This document shows positions 36,739-46,102 of a DNA stretch of 64,000 nt, piece by piece. Source of the DNA: Leadbetterella sp035299025 (GTDB lineage: Bacteria; Bacteroidota; Bacteroidia; Cytophagales; Spirosomataceae); assembly GCA_035299025.1 (NCBI GenBank), contig DATGXK010000020.1, forward strand, positions 124,001-188,000, in the 5' to 3' direction. Within the stretch, counting starts at the first letter, position 1, and every line of letters starts with the position of its first letter. The notes below the pieces were generated by a model, which did no database searches, was not told the origin of the DNA, and saw nothing but the letters and a program-made list of their open reading frames with translations. Position numbers and translations under genes: made by a program.

Positions 36739-37412
36739 TTATCTTTTAATAACACCTTAATTTCTACAACCAATCTTTCTATATCTGACTTGTTTGTGCC
36801 TTCATAAATACCTCTAATATGACCCTCGCGATCTATCAACAATAACTTATCTGAGTGGATAAAGGTTTGGTCAATATCCACTATATTTTTATCATAATCC
36901 GAAGCATCCGACACCGGAAGCTTGAAACCATTGATAGCCAGATCATAAATATACCTCTTATCACCGGTTAAAAAGTTCCAATTTGAGTAAGTAGAACCCA
37001 ACTCCTGTGCATATTTTTTCAAAATGTTTGGCTTGTCATAAACTGGATCCACTGTAAGCGAGTAAAGTCTCACCAAATCATTCGTCTTGAAAGTTTCAGC
37101 CACTCTCAGCAAGTTTTTATTGGTGATTGGGCAAACTGTACCACAACGACTAAAAAAGAAGCTTATAACCGAAATTCCTCCCGATTTATATCGCACTTCT
37201 AAACTATCTTGACTGGTCAGCGAAAACTCTGGAGCTTTTATAAATATAGTATCGCCATTTGAAACCTTTACTTCACCCGAAGAATTCAGTTCGGGAAAAT
37301 AATGGGGCAAGTCAAATTTGTTTTCTCCGAAAAACTTTAAAAACAAAAAAACAAAAACCGGAACACCCAAAACTATGAGGAGTATTCCGGTCTTTAAAAA
37401 TTTATTAGACAT
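36735..37412 (-). CDS. SCO1/SenC-family copper chaperone
   Basis: A 225-residue membrane-anchored thioredoxin-fold protein that delivers copper to the CuA site of oxidase subunit II. There is one N-terminal helix (about residues 8-26). The copper ligands are present: the CxxxC in FFSRCGTVCPITN and a distal histidine in TFIHSDKLLLID. The length fits the family. It overlaps the DUF420 gene and starts one base from the subunit IV stop, so it is firmly in the oxidase transcript, where CuA maturation is needed. Confidence 0.93.
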   Translation of the reverse strand: MSNKFLKTGILLIVLGVPVFVFLFLKFFGENKFDLPHYFPELNSSGEVKVSNGDTIFIKAPEFSLTSQDSLEVRYKSGGISVISFFFSRCGTVCPITNKNLLRVAETFKTNDLVRLYSLTVDPVYDKPNILKKYAQELGSTYSNWNFLTGDKRYIYDLAINGFKLPVSDASDYDKNIVDIDQTFIHSDKLLLIDREGHIRGIYEGTNKSDIERLVVEIKVLLKDK

Positions 37413-37745
37413 TTATCTTACAGTGCCAATATAACCACCTTCAAAATATACCAATGCGGCCAATAGCCAAATAACAAATACAACCGGAATTACGATCGTC
37501 CATATCATAGACTTCACCTCGTGACGAAGGTGCATAAAATTACCCACTATATAAAACGACTTCACGAAGGTTAAAAGAATAAATAAAGTAATCTTCAACC
37601 ATTTTCCGAAATCATTGTCAGAACTTATTTGAAAAGCGATAATAAATTCTACCGCTGTAATAGCCAAAAGAATCCAAAACACTTTCCACAACTCTTTGGT
37701 TTGTGGTTTTTGTCTTTCTGTTGAATTTTCTACTGAGTGTCCCAT
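37413..37745 (-). CDS. Cytochrome c oxidase subunit IV
   Basis: A 110-residue membrane protein of the bacterial subunit IV family with three transmembrane helices (ELWKVFWILLAITAVEFII, WLKITLFILLTFVKSFYIV, MIWTIVIPVVFVIWLLAAL). The family motif around KSFYIVGNFMHLRHE matches subunit IV of Bacteroidota and caa3-type oxidases. It is a non-catalytic stabilising subunit. It sits between subunit III and the Sco gene. Confidence 0.92.
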   Translation of the reverse strand: MGHSVENSTERQKPQTKELWKVFWILLAITAVEFIIAFQISSDNDFGKWLKITLFILLTFVKSFYIVGNFMHLRHEVKSMIWTIVIPVVFVIWLLAALVYFEGGYIGTVR

Positions 37746-37767
37746 CTTGAATATCTATTAAAATAAT

Positions 37768-38526
37768 TTAAACCAAATAAAAAAACGTAAATACAAACAC
37801 CCATACCAAATCTACAAAGTGCCAATATAAACCTACTTTCTCCACCATCTCATAATGTCCTCTTTTCTCGTAAACACCATTGGAGGCGTTATAAAAAATA
37901 ATAACATTTAAAACCACTCCAGAAAGTACGTGTGTACCATGGAATCCAGTGATAAAAAAGAAGAAATCTGCAAAAGCCGCCGGACCATATTCATTCTGAA
38001 CTAAGTTTGCACCGAAAATTTTCACACCGTTAACTAAAAGACCTTCTTCTGATCCATGAATAAAGTGTGACCACTCCCAAGCCTGAGAGCCCAAGAAGGT
38101 GAAACCTCCCAAAATAGTCCATAACATCCATTTCTCAACATCTGCCTTATCTCTTCTATGACCAGCCTCTACAGCCAATACCATCGTTACAGAACTAAAT
38201 ATTAGGATAAAAGTCATTAAACCCACAAAAACCAAAGGAAGTGAGATACCATGTAAGAAAGGCACAGCCTCAAAAACCTTTTCTGGAATTGGCCAATACT
38301 GCTGAGACAATTCAAAAGTCTTATAAGACATATCAGGTATTACATCCTTAAAAGTAGGAAAACTAAACCTAACTAAACCGTAAGAAATAAGTAAAGCCGA
38401 AAAAGTAAAGGTGTCGGACAATAAAAATATCCACATCATTAACTTTCCATAACCAACTTTCATCGGTTGAGTACCACCCTGCCAAGTAAGATGATCAGGA
38501 TTCAGAGGAGCCTTCGCAACAGCCAT
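37768..38526 (-). CDS. Cytochrome c oxidase subunit III (252 aa)
   Basis: Core subunit III of a heme-copper oxidase, 252 residues and about five to seven membrane helices. Typical segments are KLMMWIFLLSDTFTFSALLI near the start, FFFITGFHGTHVLSGVVLN, and the C-terminal YWHFVDLVWVFVFTFFYLV. The histidine-rich helix pair and the terminal YWHF(V/L)D motif define the family. It is the larger of two subunit III genes placed in tandem in this operon; the other is 84 bases upstream. Confidence 0.93.
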   Translation of the reverse strand: MAVAKAPLNPDHLTWQGGTQPMKVGYGKLMMWIFLLSDTFTFSALLISYGLVRFSFPTFKDVIPDMSYKTFELSQQYWPIPEKVFEAVPFLHGISLPLVFVGLMTFILIFSSVTMVLAVEAGHRRDKADVEKWMLWTILGGFTFLGSQAWEWSHFIHGSEEGLLVNGVKIFGANLVQNEYGPAAFADFFFFITGFHGTHVLSGVVLNVIIFYNASNGVYEKRGHYEMVEKVGLYWHFVDLVWVFVFTFFYLV

Positions 38527-38610
38527 AAAAACAAATTAGTTTAAATTATCGAACAAATTTAAAAAATGATTTCGTAAAAGTCCTATAAAAATTGATTCTA
38601 CGAGTAATTT

Positions 38611-39183
38611 TTATCTAAAAAAGATTAAAAACAATAACAAATAAACCCAAAGAATGTCTAAAAAATGCCAATAGGTAGCACACACTTCGATTCTAATCAA
38701 GTTCTTAGAATGAATATTCATCTTAAAAGCTTCTAGAAAAGAAAAAAACAAAACTACCAAGCCAGTTATTAAGTGGAAACCATGCAAACCAGTAAGAATA
38801 TAATAGAAAGATTCCGCCGGATTTCCTTTTAGAAACACTCCTTCATTTTGCAAAATATTCCAACCCATGTACTGCATAACCAAAAAGACAACTCCAGCAA
38901 CAAAAGTGATAGATATGTATAATTTTAGACTCCCGAAATTATCCTTCTGAGCCGATTTATAACCCAAATGCATAAACAAACTACTTATAAGCAATACAAC
39001 CGTGCTGTAGTAGAATATGACAGGAATCTCAAATTCCGTCCAGTTTCCTTCGGCTCTCCGTACCAAATAGGCACTTGTAAAGGCCGCAAAAAACATAATA
39101 ATAGTAATAATAAAAAGCCAAACAATAAACTTCCATTTGTTTACTGTAAGAATTGGCTTGGTAGTTTCTATAGTTTTTCCCAT
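38611..39183 (-). CDS. Second cytochrome c oxidase subunit III-type protein (190 aa)
   Basis: A shorter subunit III paralogue with about five helices. It opens KWKFIVWLFIITIIMFFAAF with TSAYLVRRAEGNW, then FYYILTGLHGFHLITGLVV and the end YWHFLDILWVYLLLFLIFF. It lies directly between the heme O synthase gene (1-base overlap) and the larger subunit III gene. Paired subunit III genes are usual in Bacteroidota oxidase clusters. The orphan protein encoded beside recO is most like this shorter form. Confidence 0.9.
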   Translation of the reverse strand: MGKTIETTKPILTVNKWKFIVWLFIITIIMFFAAFTSAYLVRRAEGNWTEFEIPVIFYYSTVVLLISSLFMHLGYKSAQKDNFGSLKLYISITFVAGVVFLVMQYMGWNILQNEGVFLKGNPAESFYYILTGLHGFHLITGLVVLFFSFLEAFKMNIHSKNLIRIEVCATYWHFLDILWVYLLLFLIFFR

Positions 39184-40061
39184 TAGAATTTATTCATTAA
39201 ATAAGCAATTTGCACAATTGGCAAATACAAAAAAGACCCAAACATCAAACCCATAGCAGCCTTTTTTGTTCGTTCCTTCATCAAATATAGTGTTTGGGCC
39301 AGAAACAAAATTCCACACAACAACGCTATAACCGCAGAGTCGATTTTGGTCATTTGCAAATAGTATGGCACCCAACAAAGTGGTAGCAAAAATAAGGTGT
39401 AAATCACAATTTGTATAGCCGAGTTCAAATCCTTACCTCCTTTTGACGGAAGCAACTTAAAACCTGCCCTCTTGTAGTCATCATCAAGTACCCAAGCTAT
39501 AGCCCAGAAATGAGGAAATTGCCAAAAAAATTGGATTGCAAACAATATTCCTGGTTCTAGTCCAAAATGTCCTGAGGCTGCCACCCAACCAATCATTGGA
39601 GGGAAAGCTCCCGGAAGTGCCCCGACCGCTACAGCAATAGGTCCAACTCTTTTGAGCGGCGTGTATACAAATCCATATAGTACCAATGACAAAAGCGATA
39701 TCAAAGCCGCAGGAATATTATAAACCAACGAGATTATCGAAAGACCGAATAATCCTAAAAGAAAACCAAAAATAGCTGCTTCTCTAATACTAAGCCGCCC
39801 CGAAGGTAAAGGCCTATTTACAGTTCTGGTCATCAATTTGTCCAGATCAATCTCCTTAATCTGGTTGATTATATTTGCTGAAGCAGTTACGCAAAAGGCA
39901 GCCAAAGCGAACAGCAATAAACGTGGAAAATCAAATTCGCTTGAGTACAAACTAAAGCCAAAACAACTTGAAAAAACCACCGTTATGGATAACCTAAATT
40001 TCGTTAGATCAAAGAAAGCTTTCAGTTTCTGAAAAAAAGATATTTTCCATGTATTTTCCAT
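39183..40061 (-). CDS. ctaB: Protoheme IX farnesyltransferase (heme O synthase)
   Basis: Membrane prenyltransferase converting heme B to heme O for the aa3 oxidase. It is a UbiA-superfamily protein of 292 residues with eight to nine helices. The aspartate-rich prenyl-diphosphate motif lies in NIINQIKEIDLDKLMTRT, after which NRPLPSGRLS is diagnostic; the second motif is in AWVLDDDYKRAGFKLLPS. The ATG at 40061 is preferred over an upstream TTG because it lies one base after ctaA and starts the family's N-terminus. CtaA, encoded next to it, then makes heme A. Confidence 0.95.
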   Translation of the reverse strand: MENTWKISFFQKLKAFFDLTKFRLSITVVFSSCFGFSLYSSEFDFPRLLLFALAAFCVTASANIINQIKEIDLDKLMTRTVNRPLPSGRLSIREAAIFGFLLGLFGLSIISLVYNIPAALISLLSLVLYGFVYTPLKRVGPIAVAVGALPGAFPPMIGWVAASGHFGLEPGILFAIQFFWQFPHFWAIAWVLDDDYKRAGFKLLPSKGGKDLNSAIQIVIYTLFLLPLCWVPYYLQMTKIDSAVIALLCGILFLAQTLYLMKERTKKAAMGLMFGSFLYLPIVQIAYLMNKF

Positions 40062-40062
40062 C

Positions 40063-41058
40063 TTAAGCAATTTCCGGTTTGGTGAGAAATAACATAACAA
40101 ACTGAAAAGTAAGAATTACTACTCCAAATGTAAGGTGTAAAGGTTGAGCAAAGGCAGGAAATCCTAGATATCTCAAAAACAAACCGGTGGCAACACTTAA
40201 TACAATAAACAAACTAGTAAAATTTGCAAAATAAAGAATACGCTCTCCTGCAAAACGATTCCTAATTTTTGTGTTTAGAAAAATTTGCAAAATCAAGATT
40301 AAAACCGCCAAAAAAGCATGGAAATTTACTTTCCCTAAAACAGAATTTATCCACAAATCTCTATTCTCGTAACCCAGAGATTGCTGTGCTAGGTCTATAC
40401 CTTCTCTAATTTGAGTACCAAAAAGTATCTGTCCTATGCTCAACAAAATAGAAACCAAAATGAGAAATCTGATATCCCGAGTATTGGAAAGCATATTGAG
40501 TAAACCTTCAATGAAATAAGTTTTCAAAATGGCCAAAACCAACAGACCCAAAATAATTACGGAGCCCAACATATGAATGGTAATCATACCTGGCATTAAC
40601 TCAGACGAAACAACCTTCGCTCCTAACCAACCCTCAAACAAAACGAATAAAAAAGCGGCTAAGCTTAAATAGAAAACGGATCTGTGTGTTCTAAAGTAGG
40701 CTTTGAAAGAAAAAATTAAAGTAAGAAATATAAAAAAACCAACCAAAACACCCAAAAGACGATTAACGTATTCTATCCACGTCTTCACGGGATTAAATAC
40801 AACCTCACCCTTTAGTTTAGCTCCAAATATCTCTTGATAATTAGCGGGCAATTGGTCTACCGAAGTAGGCGGAACCCACATTCCGAAGCATTTGGGCCAA
40901 TCAGGACAACCCATACCAGCACCTGTGGCTCTCACAAAACCACCAACGAAAATCAAGCCTATTACAGCCAGTATCGTCAACAAGCCAAATCTTCTGAATA
41001 ATTGAACCACTTTATACAAAAAAAGTACAATGAGAAACAATCTCCCATTGTACTTCAT
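40063..41058 (-). CDS. ctaA: Heme A synthase (COX15/CtaA)
   Basis: Oxidises the methyl group of heme O to a formyl group, giving heme A. It is a 331-residue protein with eight membrane helices in two related halves. Family marks are GGFVRATGAGMGCPDWPKCF, which has the extracellular cysteine pair, the histidine in YVNRLLGVLVG-type context, MPGMITIHMLGSV, the GTQIREGID loop, and a last histidine in QPLHLTFGV. The sequence is the longer COX15-like type. It is co-transcribed with ctaB and coxI. Confidence 0.94.
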   Translation of the reverse strand: MKYNGRLFLIVLFLYKVVQLFRRFGLLTILAVIGLIFVGGFVRATGAGMGCPDWPKCFGMWVPPTSVDQLPANYQEIFGAKLKGEVVFNPVKTWIEYVNRLLGVLVGFFIFLTLIFSFKAYFRTHRSVFYLSLAAFLFVLFEGWLGAKVVSSELMPGMITIHMLGSVIILGLLVLAILKTYFIEGLLNMLSNTRDIRFLILVSILLSIGQILFGTQIREGIDLAQQSLGYENRDLWINSVLGKVNFHAFLAVLILILQIFLNTKIRNRFAGERILYFANFTSLFIVLSVATGLFLRYLGFPAFAQPLHLTFGVVILTFQFVMLFLTKPEIA

Positions 41059-41073
41059 TAAATTTTAAAAATC

Positions 41074-42960
41074 TTAATCGTTGATAGTAGTATCGTACTT
41101 GATGCTATTAATCTCCTTTTCTTTCGCTACAAGCTCTTGCTCCTCAGGCAAATTAGACTCTGGGGTAGCAGAATAAGGAACGTTCTGAGGAATAAAATCA
41201 TCAGGAGCACCAGGCTTAGAATAATCATATGGCCATCTGTACACTGTAGGAATCTCTCCAGGCCAGTTACCATGGCCAGGATTTATTGGGGTAGTCCACT
41301 CCAAAGTATTTGATTTCCAAGGGTTGGCACTAGCCTTCTTACCCCAGAAAATAGAGTATACAAAGTTAAACATAAAAACCACCTGAGCGAAAACAGTAAT
41401 TATGGCAGCTATAGTGATGAAGGCATTCAAATCCATATAAGTGTTGAATGTCTCAAAACCAGACCACTGATAATATCTACGAGGAAAACCAGCTATACCT
41501 ATGTAATGCATCGGGAAGAATACCAAATACACACCGATAAAGGTAATCCAGAAGTGAATATAGCCCATCGCGTTATTCATCATCCTACCAAACATCTTTG
41601 GAAACCAGTGATAAACACCAGCCAGCATACCAAAAATTGCCGCAGATCCCATTACCAAATGGAAGTGAGCTACAACAAAATATGTATCGTGCAACTGAAT
41701 ATCAAGTGCTGAGTTACCAAGTATAATACCTGTTAGACCACCAGAGATGAAGAATGACACCAATCCAATGGCGAACAACATAGCTGGAGTAAAGATAATG
41801 TTACCCTTCCACAACGTGGTAATATAGTTAAAGCCCTTAACCGCTGAAGGTACAGCTATAATCAATGTTAAAAGCATAAATACAGAGCCAAGGAAGGGGT
41901 TCATACCAGTTACAAACATGTGGTGAGCCCAAACTATGAAAGCAAGGAACATAATACCCGCCATCGAGAAAATCATTGCTTTATAACCAAAAATTGGTTT
42001 TCTCGAATTCGTAGCAATAATTTCTGAAGTAAGGCCCAAAGCTGGTAGGATCACAATGTAAACCTCGGGGTGGCCTAAGAACCAGAACAAGTGCTGGAAT
42101 AAAATTGGGCTACCACCTTGATTTGGAAGAGCCTGACCATTGATGTAAATATCAGAAAGATAGAAACTTGTACCGAAACTTCTGTCAAAAATCAACAATA
42201 AAGCAGCCGACAATAATACCGGAAAAGAAAGAATACCTAGAATAGCTGTAAATGTAAAGGCCCAAATGGTCAAAGGCAATTTGTCCATCGACATACCCTT
42301 TGTCCTTAAGTTTATTACGGTGGTAACATAGTTAATACCGCCCAACAAACTTGATACGATAAACAACGCCATCGAGACTAACCATAAAGTCATACCATCA
42401 CCTGAGCCAGGATTAGCTTCTTTCAAAGCACTTAATGGCGGGTAAATTACCCAGCTACCACCTGCAGGACCTGTTTTTATAAACAACGATATAAACATGA
42501 TTACACTAGACAAAAAGAATATCCAGTATGACAACATGTTCATGAAACCAGAAGCCATATCACGAGCACCAATCTGTAATGGAATAAGAAAATTAGAGAA
42601 TGTTCCACTCAAACCCGCAGTAAGTACAAAAAACACCATGATTGTACCATGCATTGTTACCAAAGCCAAGTAAAAATTAGGATCTAATTTACCCAAACCT
42701 GTAGCATCAATACTAATCCAATCACCCAAAAATGGTTTGAGCCAAGCCATATCCATATCTGGAAAGCCTAACTGCAAACGAAATACTAGGGACATCAATG
42801 CACCTAGAACAGCCCAAACAATACCCGAAATCAAATACTGTTTAGCAATAACTTTATGGTCCTCAGAAAAAATATACTTCCTGATAAATCCCAACTCGTG
42901 ATGCTCTTCGTGAGCATGCTCACCATGTTCGTGTACTTCTACTTGAGAAACAGCTGACAT
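41074..42960 (-). CDS. ctaD: Cytochrome c oxidase subunit I, A1-type
   Basis: Catalytic subunit of the heme-copper oxidase: reduces O2 to water and pumps protons. There are about twelve helices in 628 residues. All metal ligands are present: low-spin heme H104 (TMHGTIMVF) and H434, CuB ligands H297, H346 and H347, and high-spin heme H432 (VVAHFHLVMG). The motif GHPEVY gives the crosslinked tyrosine Y301 and the proton-channel glutamate E299, which places it in the A1 class. A histidine/glutamate-rich N-terminal tail (residues 9-22) precedes helix 1. It is 7 bases downstream of the subunit II gene. Confidence 0.97.
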   Translation of the reverse strand: MSAVSQVEVHEHGEHAHEEHHELGFIRKYIFSEDHKVIAKQYLISGIVWAVLGALMSLVFRLQLGFPDMDMAWLKPFLGDWISIDATGLGKLDPNFYLALVTMHGTIMVFFVLTAGLSGTFSNFLIPLQIGARDMASGFMNMLSYWIFFLSSVIMFISLFIKTGPAGGSWVIYPPLSALKEANPGSGDGMTLWLVSMALFIVSSLLGGINYVTTVINLRTKGMSMDKLPLTIWAFTFTAILGILSFPVLLSAALLLIFDRSFGTSFYLSDIYINGQALPNQGGSPILFQHLFWFLGHPEVYIVILPALGLTSEIIATNSRKPIFGYKAMIFSMAGIMFLAFIVWAHHMFVTGMNPFLGSVFMLLTLIIAVPSAVKGFNYITTLWKGNIIFTPAMLFAIGLVSFFISGGLTGIILGNSALDIQLHDTYFVVAHFHLVMGSAAIFGMLAGVYHWFPKMFGRMMNNAMGYIHFWITFIGVYLVFFPMHYIGIAGFPRRYYQWSGFETFNTYMDLNAFITIAAIITVFAQVVFMFNFVYSIFWGKKASANPWKSNTLEWTTPINPGHGNWPGEIPTVYRWPYDYSKPGAPDDFIPQNVPYSATPESNLPEEQELVAKEKEINSIKYDTTIND

Positions 42961-42967
42961 ATTATTA

Positions 42968-44101
42968 TTATTTTAAAACTTTATTTGAACTTCCTAAAAC
43001 ATTAGAGGCAACCACCTCAGGTGCAGGCTCTGCAGCCGGCTCTTCAGTAGCTACATATTTCTGAGCTTTCGCTTTAAGATTATCTGGTACTTTACTTATC
43101 AAACTAGGGTTTTCAGTCAAAAGTGGCTTCTGGCTTTTCTTCCATTTTTCGTAATCCGCAGGCTCATCTACAACCATGAGCAGTTTCATACCGAAGTGAG
43201 AGCGACCACAAATCTCAGTACAAGCAATTTCATAATTGAAGTCAGGGTTACCTAATTCTGCTCTCATATCCGCAGTTGACTTGTCAGCAACAAACCAAAA
43301 TTTCGTTGGCATACCCGGCACAGCGTCCATCTTAACTCTCATGTGAGGTATGAACACGCTGTGTAGTACGTCACGTGCTCTTATTTTAAGAAGTACTGGC
43401 TTACCCTTTGGAATGTGCATTTCAGTAGCATTTGCAAAGTCATCAAAAGACATTGGATCCGAAAAATCAACACCCATAGGATTACCACCGGCGTCATCCA
43501 TCAATTTGTAATTATACTTTCCAAACTGATTGTCATCGACCCCAGCGTATCTAACCGTCCAACCAAACTGTTTACCCATAATGTCTATCTGCTCAGCGTT
43601 AGCAGGTGCTTCGGAGGTAATTTTTGTCCAAACTCTTAAACCTGAGAAAACAAGACCTGCCATTACAATGGCTGGAATAGTTGTCCAGATAATCTCCAAA
43701 TTGTTGTTGTGAGTATAAAAAGTAACTTTTCTGTTCTTGTTGTAACGATACAGATAAGTGAACAAAAACAAAAAGGTATTAACCAAGAAGAAACCTATCA
43801 TGATCACAATCATAGAAACCCAAAACCAATAATCCGTTTCTTTTCCATGAATCGAAGAAGCTTCTGGTAAAAAATCCTTTTTATAAACATTGAAAGACCA
43901 AAATATTCCAACAATACTAATGATCCAGAATGCAAAAAGGCCAACACCATTTGCAGAATTAAACTTGTCTGGAGCACCTAAGTACTCCGACTCTTCTTGA
44001 TTCGACTTATCTAAGCCTTTAAGTATGGCTTGAGTTTTCGACACCACCAAAAAGGTTAGAACTATGAATATTATCGATAGAACTGCTATTAAAAAAGTCA
44101 T
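42968..44101 (-). CDS. ctaC: Cytochrome c oxidase subunit II with extra N-terminal helices
   Basis: Electron entry subunit with the binuclear CuA centre. CuA ligands are complete: H247 (DVLHSVFIPH), C294, E296, C298, H302 and M305 (CTEICGRSHFGM). No cytochrome c domain is fused, so this is an aa3 rather than caa3 oxidase. Four hydrophobic helices appear at about residues 3-20, 54-71, 91-118 and 137-156, two more than in the standard subunit II. The extension and the Ala/Glu/Pro-rich tail (EEPAAEPAPEVVASN) are unusual against mitochondrial-type proteins. In this operon, alternative complex III probably donates electrons through its heme subunits. Confidence 0.95.
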   Translation of the reverse strand: MTFLIAVLSIIFIVLTFLVVSKTQAILKGLDKSNQEESEYLGAPDKFNSANGVGLFAFWIISIVGIFWSFNVYKKDFLPEASSIHGKETDYWFWVSMIVIMIGFFLVNTFLFLFTYLYRYNKNRKVTFYTHNNNLEIIWTTIPAIVMAGLVFSGLRVWTKITSEAPANAEQIDIMGKQFGWTVRYAGVDDNQFGKYNYKLMDDAGGNPMGVDFSDPMSFDDFANATEMHIPKGKPVLLKIRARDVLHSVFIPHMRVKMDAVPGMPTKFWFVADKSTADMRAELGNPDFNYEIACTEICGRSHFGMKLLMVVDEPADYEKWKKSQKPLLTENPSLISKVPDNLKAKAQKYVATEEPAAEPAPEVVASNVLGSSNKVLK

Positions 44102-44132
44102 TTCTTAAATAATTGTTTTTTGTAAAGATAAA

Positions 44133-45452
44133 TTAAATCTCGTGATGCAAACTTTCCTCAATAAACGGATGATTCTTTGCAATCAAATTAGCCTTTGACA
44201 ACTGATTGGCTACAAAATAAATAAACAAAGAAGCAAAAGTTAAAGTAGTACCCCACTCAATAATTCCTATACCGCCCTGGTCTTTCGCTATCCCTGGCAT
44301 CTGCATCTGATAGAAGTCAAACCAATGACCAACTAGTATAGAACCACAAGCCAATTTCAAAAATGTACGATTTCGCTTAGAATCACGTGCCATCAAAATC
44401 AAAAATGGAAAAACAAAGTTCAACAACAAATTAATAATGAATGGAGCAAAATATCTACCACCATAACCACTAAACCTCTCACGGAAGTAAATTGTTTCCT
44501 CAGGAAGGTTGGCATAGAAAATTAACAAGAATTGGCTAAACCAAACGTAAGTCCAGAAAACAGAAAAACCAAACATAAGCTTACCCAAGTCGTGAATAGA
44601 ACTGAATGTAACCGCTTTCAAATATCCTTTATCTTTTAAAAGTAGAATAGTAAGCATTATGGCCGCAAGACCTGCTACATGCCATGAGGCCAAGTGATAC
44701 CAACCAAACATAGTAGAAAACCAGTGCGTGTCAATTGACATTGAGAAATCCCAAGCTGCCGTAGAAGAAGTAACCGCAAAGAAAATCAAAAACATCTTAG
44801 CATAGTTTCTGCTTTTGTAGTAATAGGCCAAATCGTTGGTTTCATCTTCTAGCAACGAATACTTTCTTATTTGAGTCCACAAGTAATACCAGATGGCAAA
44901 ATATGCTACCATTCTTACCAAAAAGAACGGGAAGTTTAGATACCAAGATTTACCAGCAATGATTTTATCGTAATTTTCACTACCAACCTCCATGATGCCA
45001 TGATGCGTCCAGTGAAAAATAATGTGTCTTGTATCTGGAATCAGAAACAAAGCTAACATAATAATTGCTGGAACAATTATAAACGAAGGGAACGCTTCAG
45101 GAACTCTCTTAAAGCTTGTGTACCATCCGGCCTTGGCTACATAATTGTATGACAAAAAGAAAACTCCAACAACAGAAATACCTAGGAAGTAAACACTATT
45201 CATCCAAATATTGGCAATTATCCTAGAAAACAAGGTAGCACCATGATGCTCCCCGCCGTGTTCTACAGCAGCAGCATGCTCGGCACCATGACCAGCATCC
45301 CAAACACCAATACTCCAATGGTTTTTAATCAAAAAGGCACCTAAAGCAACCATAACGATTCCAATGATTGCTGAAATAATAAGCTTTTTCCTTAATTCAG
45401 GACTAAAATCAAATGATTCGTCTAGTGAAGGGGTTTCGTGCTTGTGAGCCAT
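44133..45452 (-). CDS. actF: Alternative complex III membrane subunit ActF
   Basis: A 439-residue membrane protein with about ten helices, related to ActC/NrfD but more divergent. It is the ActF subunit of the quinol:cytochrome c oxidoreductase. Recognisable features include a His-rich loop (GHGAEHAAAVEHGGEHHG), KRVPEAFPSFIIVPAIIM, DFSMSIDTHWFSTMFGWYHL and WYLNFPFFLVRM. It follows ActE by 36 bases and precedes oxidase subunit II. ActF does not bind the known cofactors; it is thought to support quinol oxidation or ion coupling. Confidence 0.92.
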   Translation of the reverse strand: MAHKHETPSLDESFDFSPELRKKLIISAIIGIVMVALGAFLIKNHWSIGVWDAGHGAEHAAAVEHGGEHHGATLFSRIIANIWMNSVYFLGISVVGVFFLSYNYVAKAGWYTSFKRVPEAFPSFIIVPAIIMLALFLIPDTRHIIFHWTHHGIMEVGSENYDKIIAGKSWYLNFPFFLVRMVAYFAIWYYLWTQIRKYSLLEDETNDLAYYYKSRNYAKMFLIFFAVTSSTAAWDFSMSIDTHWFSTMFGWYHLASWHVAGLAAIMLTILLLKDKGYLKAVTFSSIHDLGKLMFGFSVFWTYVWFSQFLLIFYANLPEETIYFRERFSGYGGRYFAPFIINLLLNFVFPFLILMARDSKRNRTFLKLACGSILVGHWFDFYQMQMPGIAKDQGGIGIIEWGTTLTFASLFIYFVANQLSKANLIAKNHPFIEESLHHEI

Positions 45453-45488
45453 TATATTATTATTATTTACAATTAAAACTTAACTAAA

Positions 45489-46094
45489 TTAACCACCTAT
45501 CTGTAATCTCTGTACATAGTGGGCTATTTTCCATCTCTCCTCTGGCAAAACTTGTGCACCATGTGCCCACATTCTACCTTTACCGTGTGTTATAACATGA
45601 AAAACATGGCCCATAGTCATATTTTTGTATGCATCAGCGGCATAATTTGGAACACCTTTATACTTGGCAGCAACCTTACCGTCTCCAGCTCCTTTTTCAC
45701 CATGACAATGTTGACAATTTCTTTCATAAAGCACCTTGCCTTCCTCTTCCGCAGTCTCAGACCAAGGAATTGGATTTTTGAGAGTCTCAGCAGCAGCCAA
45801 GTCGTCCTTTCCAAGACCATAAATCATAAGGTCATTTACCACAGAACTGTCATCCTGCACAAAAGAAGTCTTATAGTTTCTCCTTGAAACAGTACCAGCT
45901 ACTGGATAACGCATGTTCATTCCATTTGGATTGATAGCATTGTCCTCTATCTGAGTTTGTGCCTCGTAACCCAATGAATTGTACATGTTAGGAGCAAATT
46001 CCCAACCAGTATCATTTTTTTTATCACATGAAATCAAGGATATACCCAAAATTCCACTTAAAACTAAACTAAAATATAATCTACTATTTTTCAT
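45489..46094 (-). CDS. actE: Alternative complex III monoheme cytochrome c lipoprotein ActE
   Basis: A 201-residue lipoprotein with lipobox cysteine C23 (GISLISCDKK). It has one covalent heme site, C127-x-x-C130-H131 (NCQHCHGEKGAGDG), and likely methionine ligation from the KNMTMGH segment. It carries electrons on the periplasmic side from ActA to an acceptor, probably the oxidase encoded downstream. It is the fifth gene in the canonical act order. Confidence 0.95.
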   Translation of the reverse strand: MKNSRLYFSLVLSGILGISLISCDKKNDTGWEFAPNMYNSLGYEAQTQIEDNAINPNGMNMRYPVAGTVSRRNYKTSFVQDDSSVVNDLMIYGLGKDDLAAAETLKNPIPWSETAEEEGKVLYERNCQHCHGEKGAGDGKVAAKYKGVPNYAADAYKNMTMGHVFHVITHGKGRMWAHGAQVLPEERWKIAHYVQRLQIGG

Positions 46095-46102
46095 TTAAGA
46101 TT

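Noticed and set aside
41074..44101. A caa3-type oxidase
   Set aside because: Subunit II has an intact CuA site but no fused CxxCH cytochrome domain, so aa3 with complex III donors fits better.
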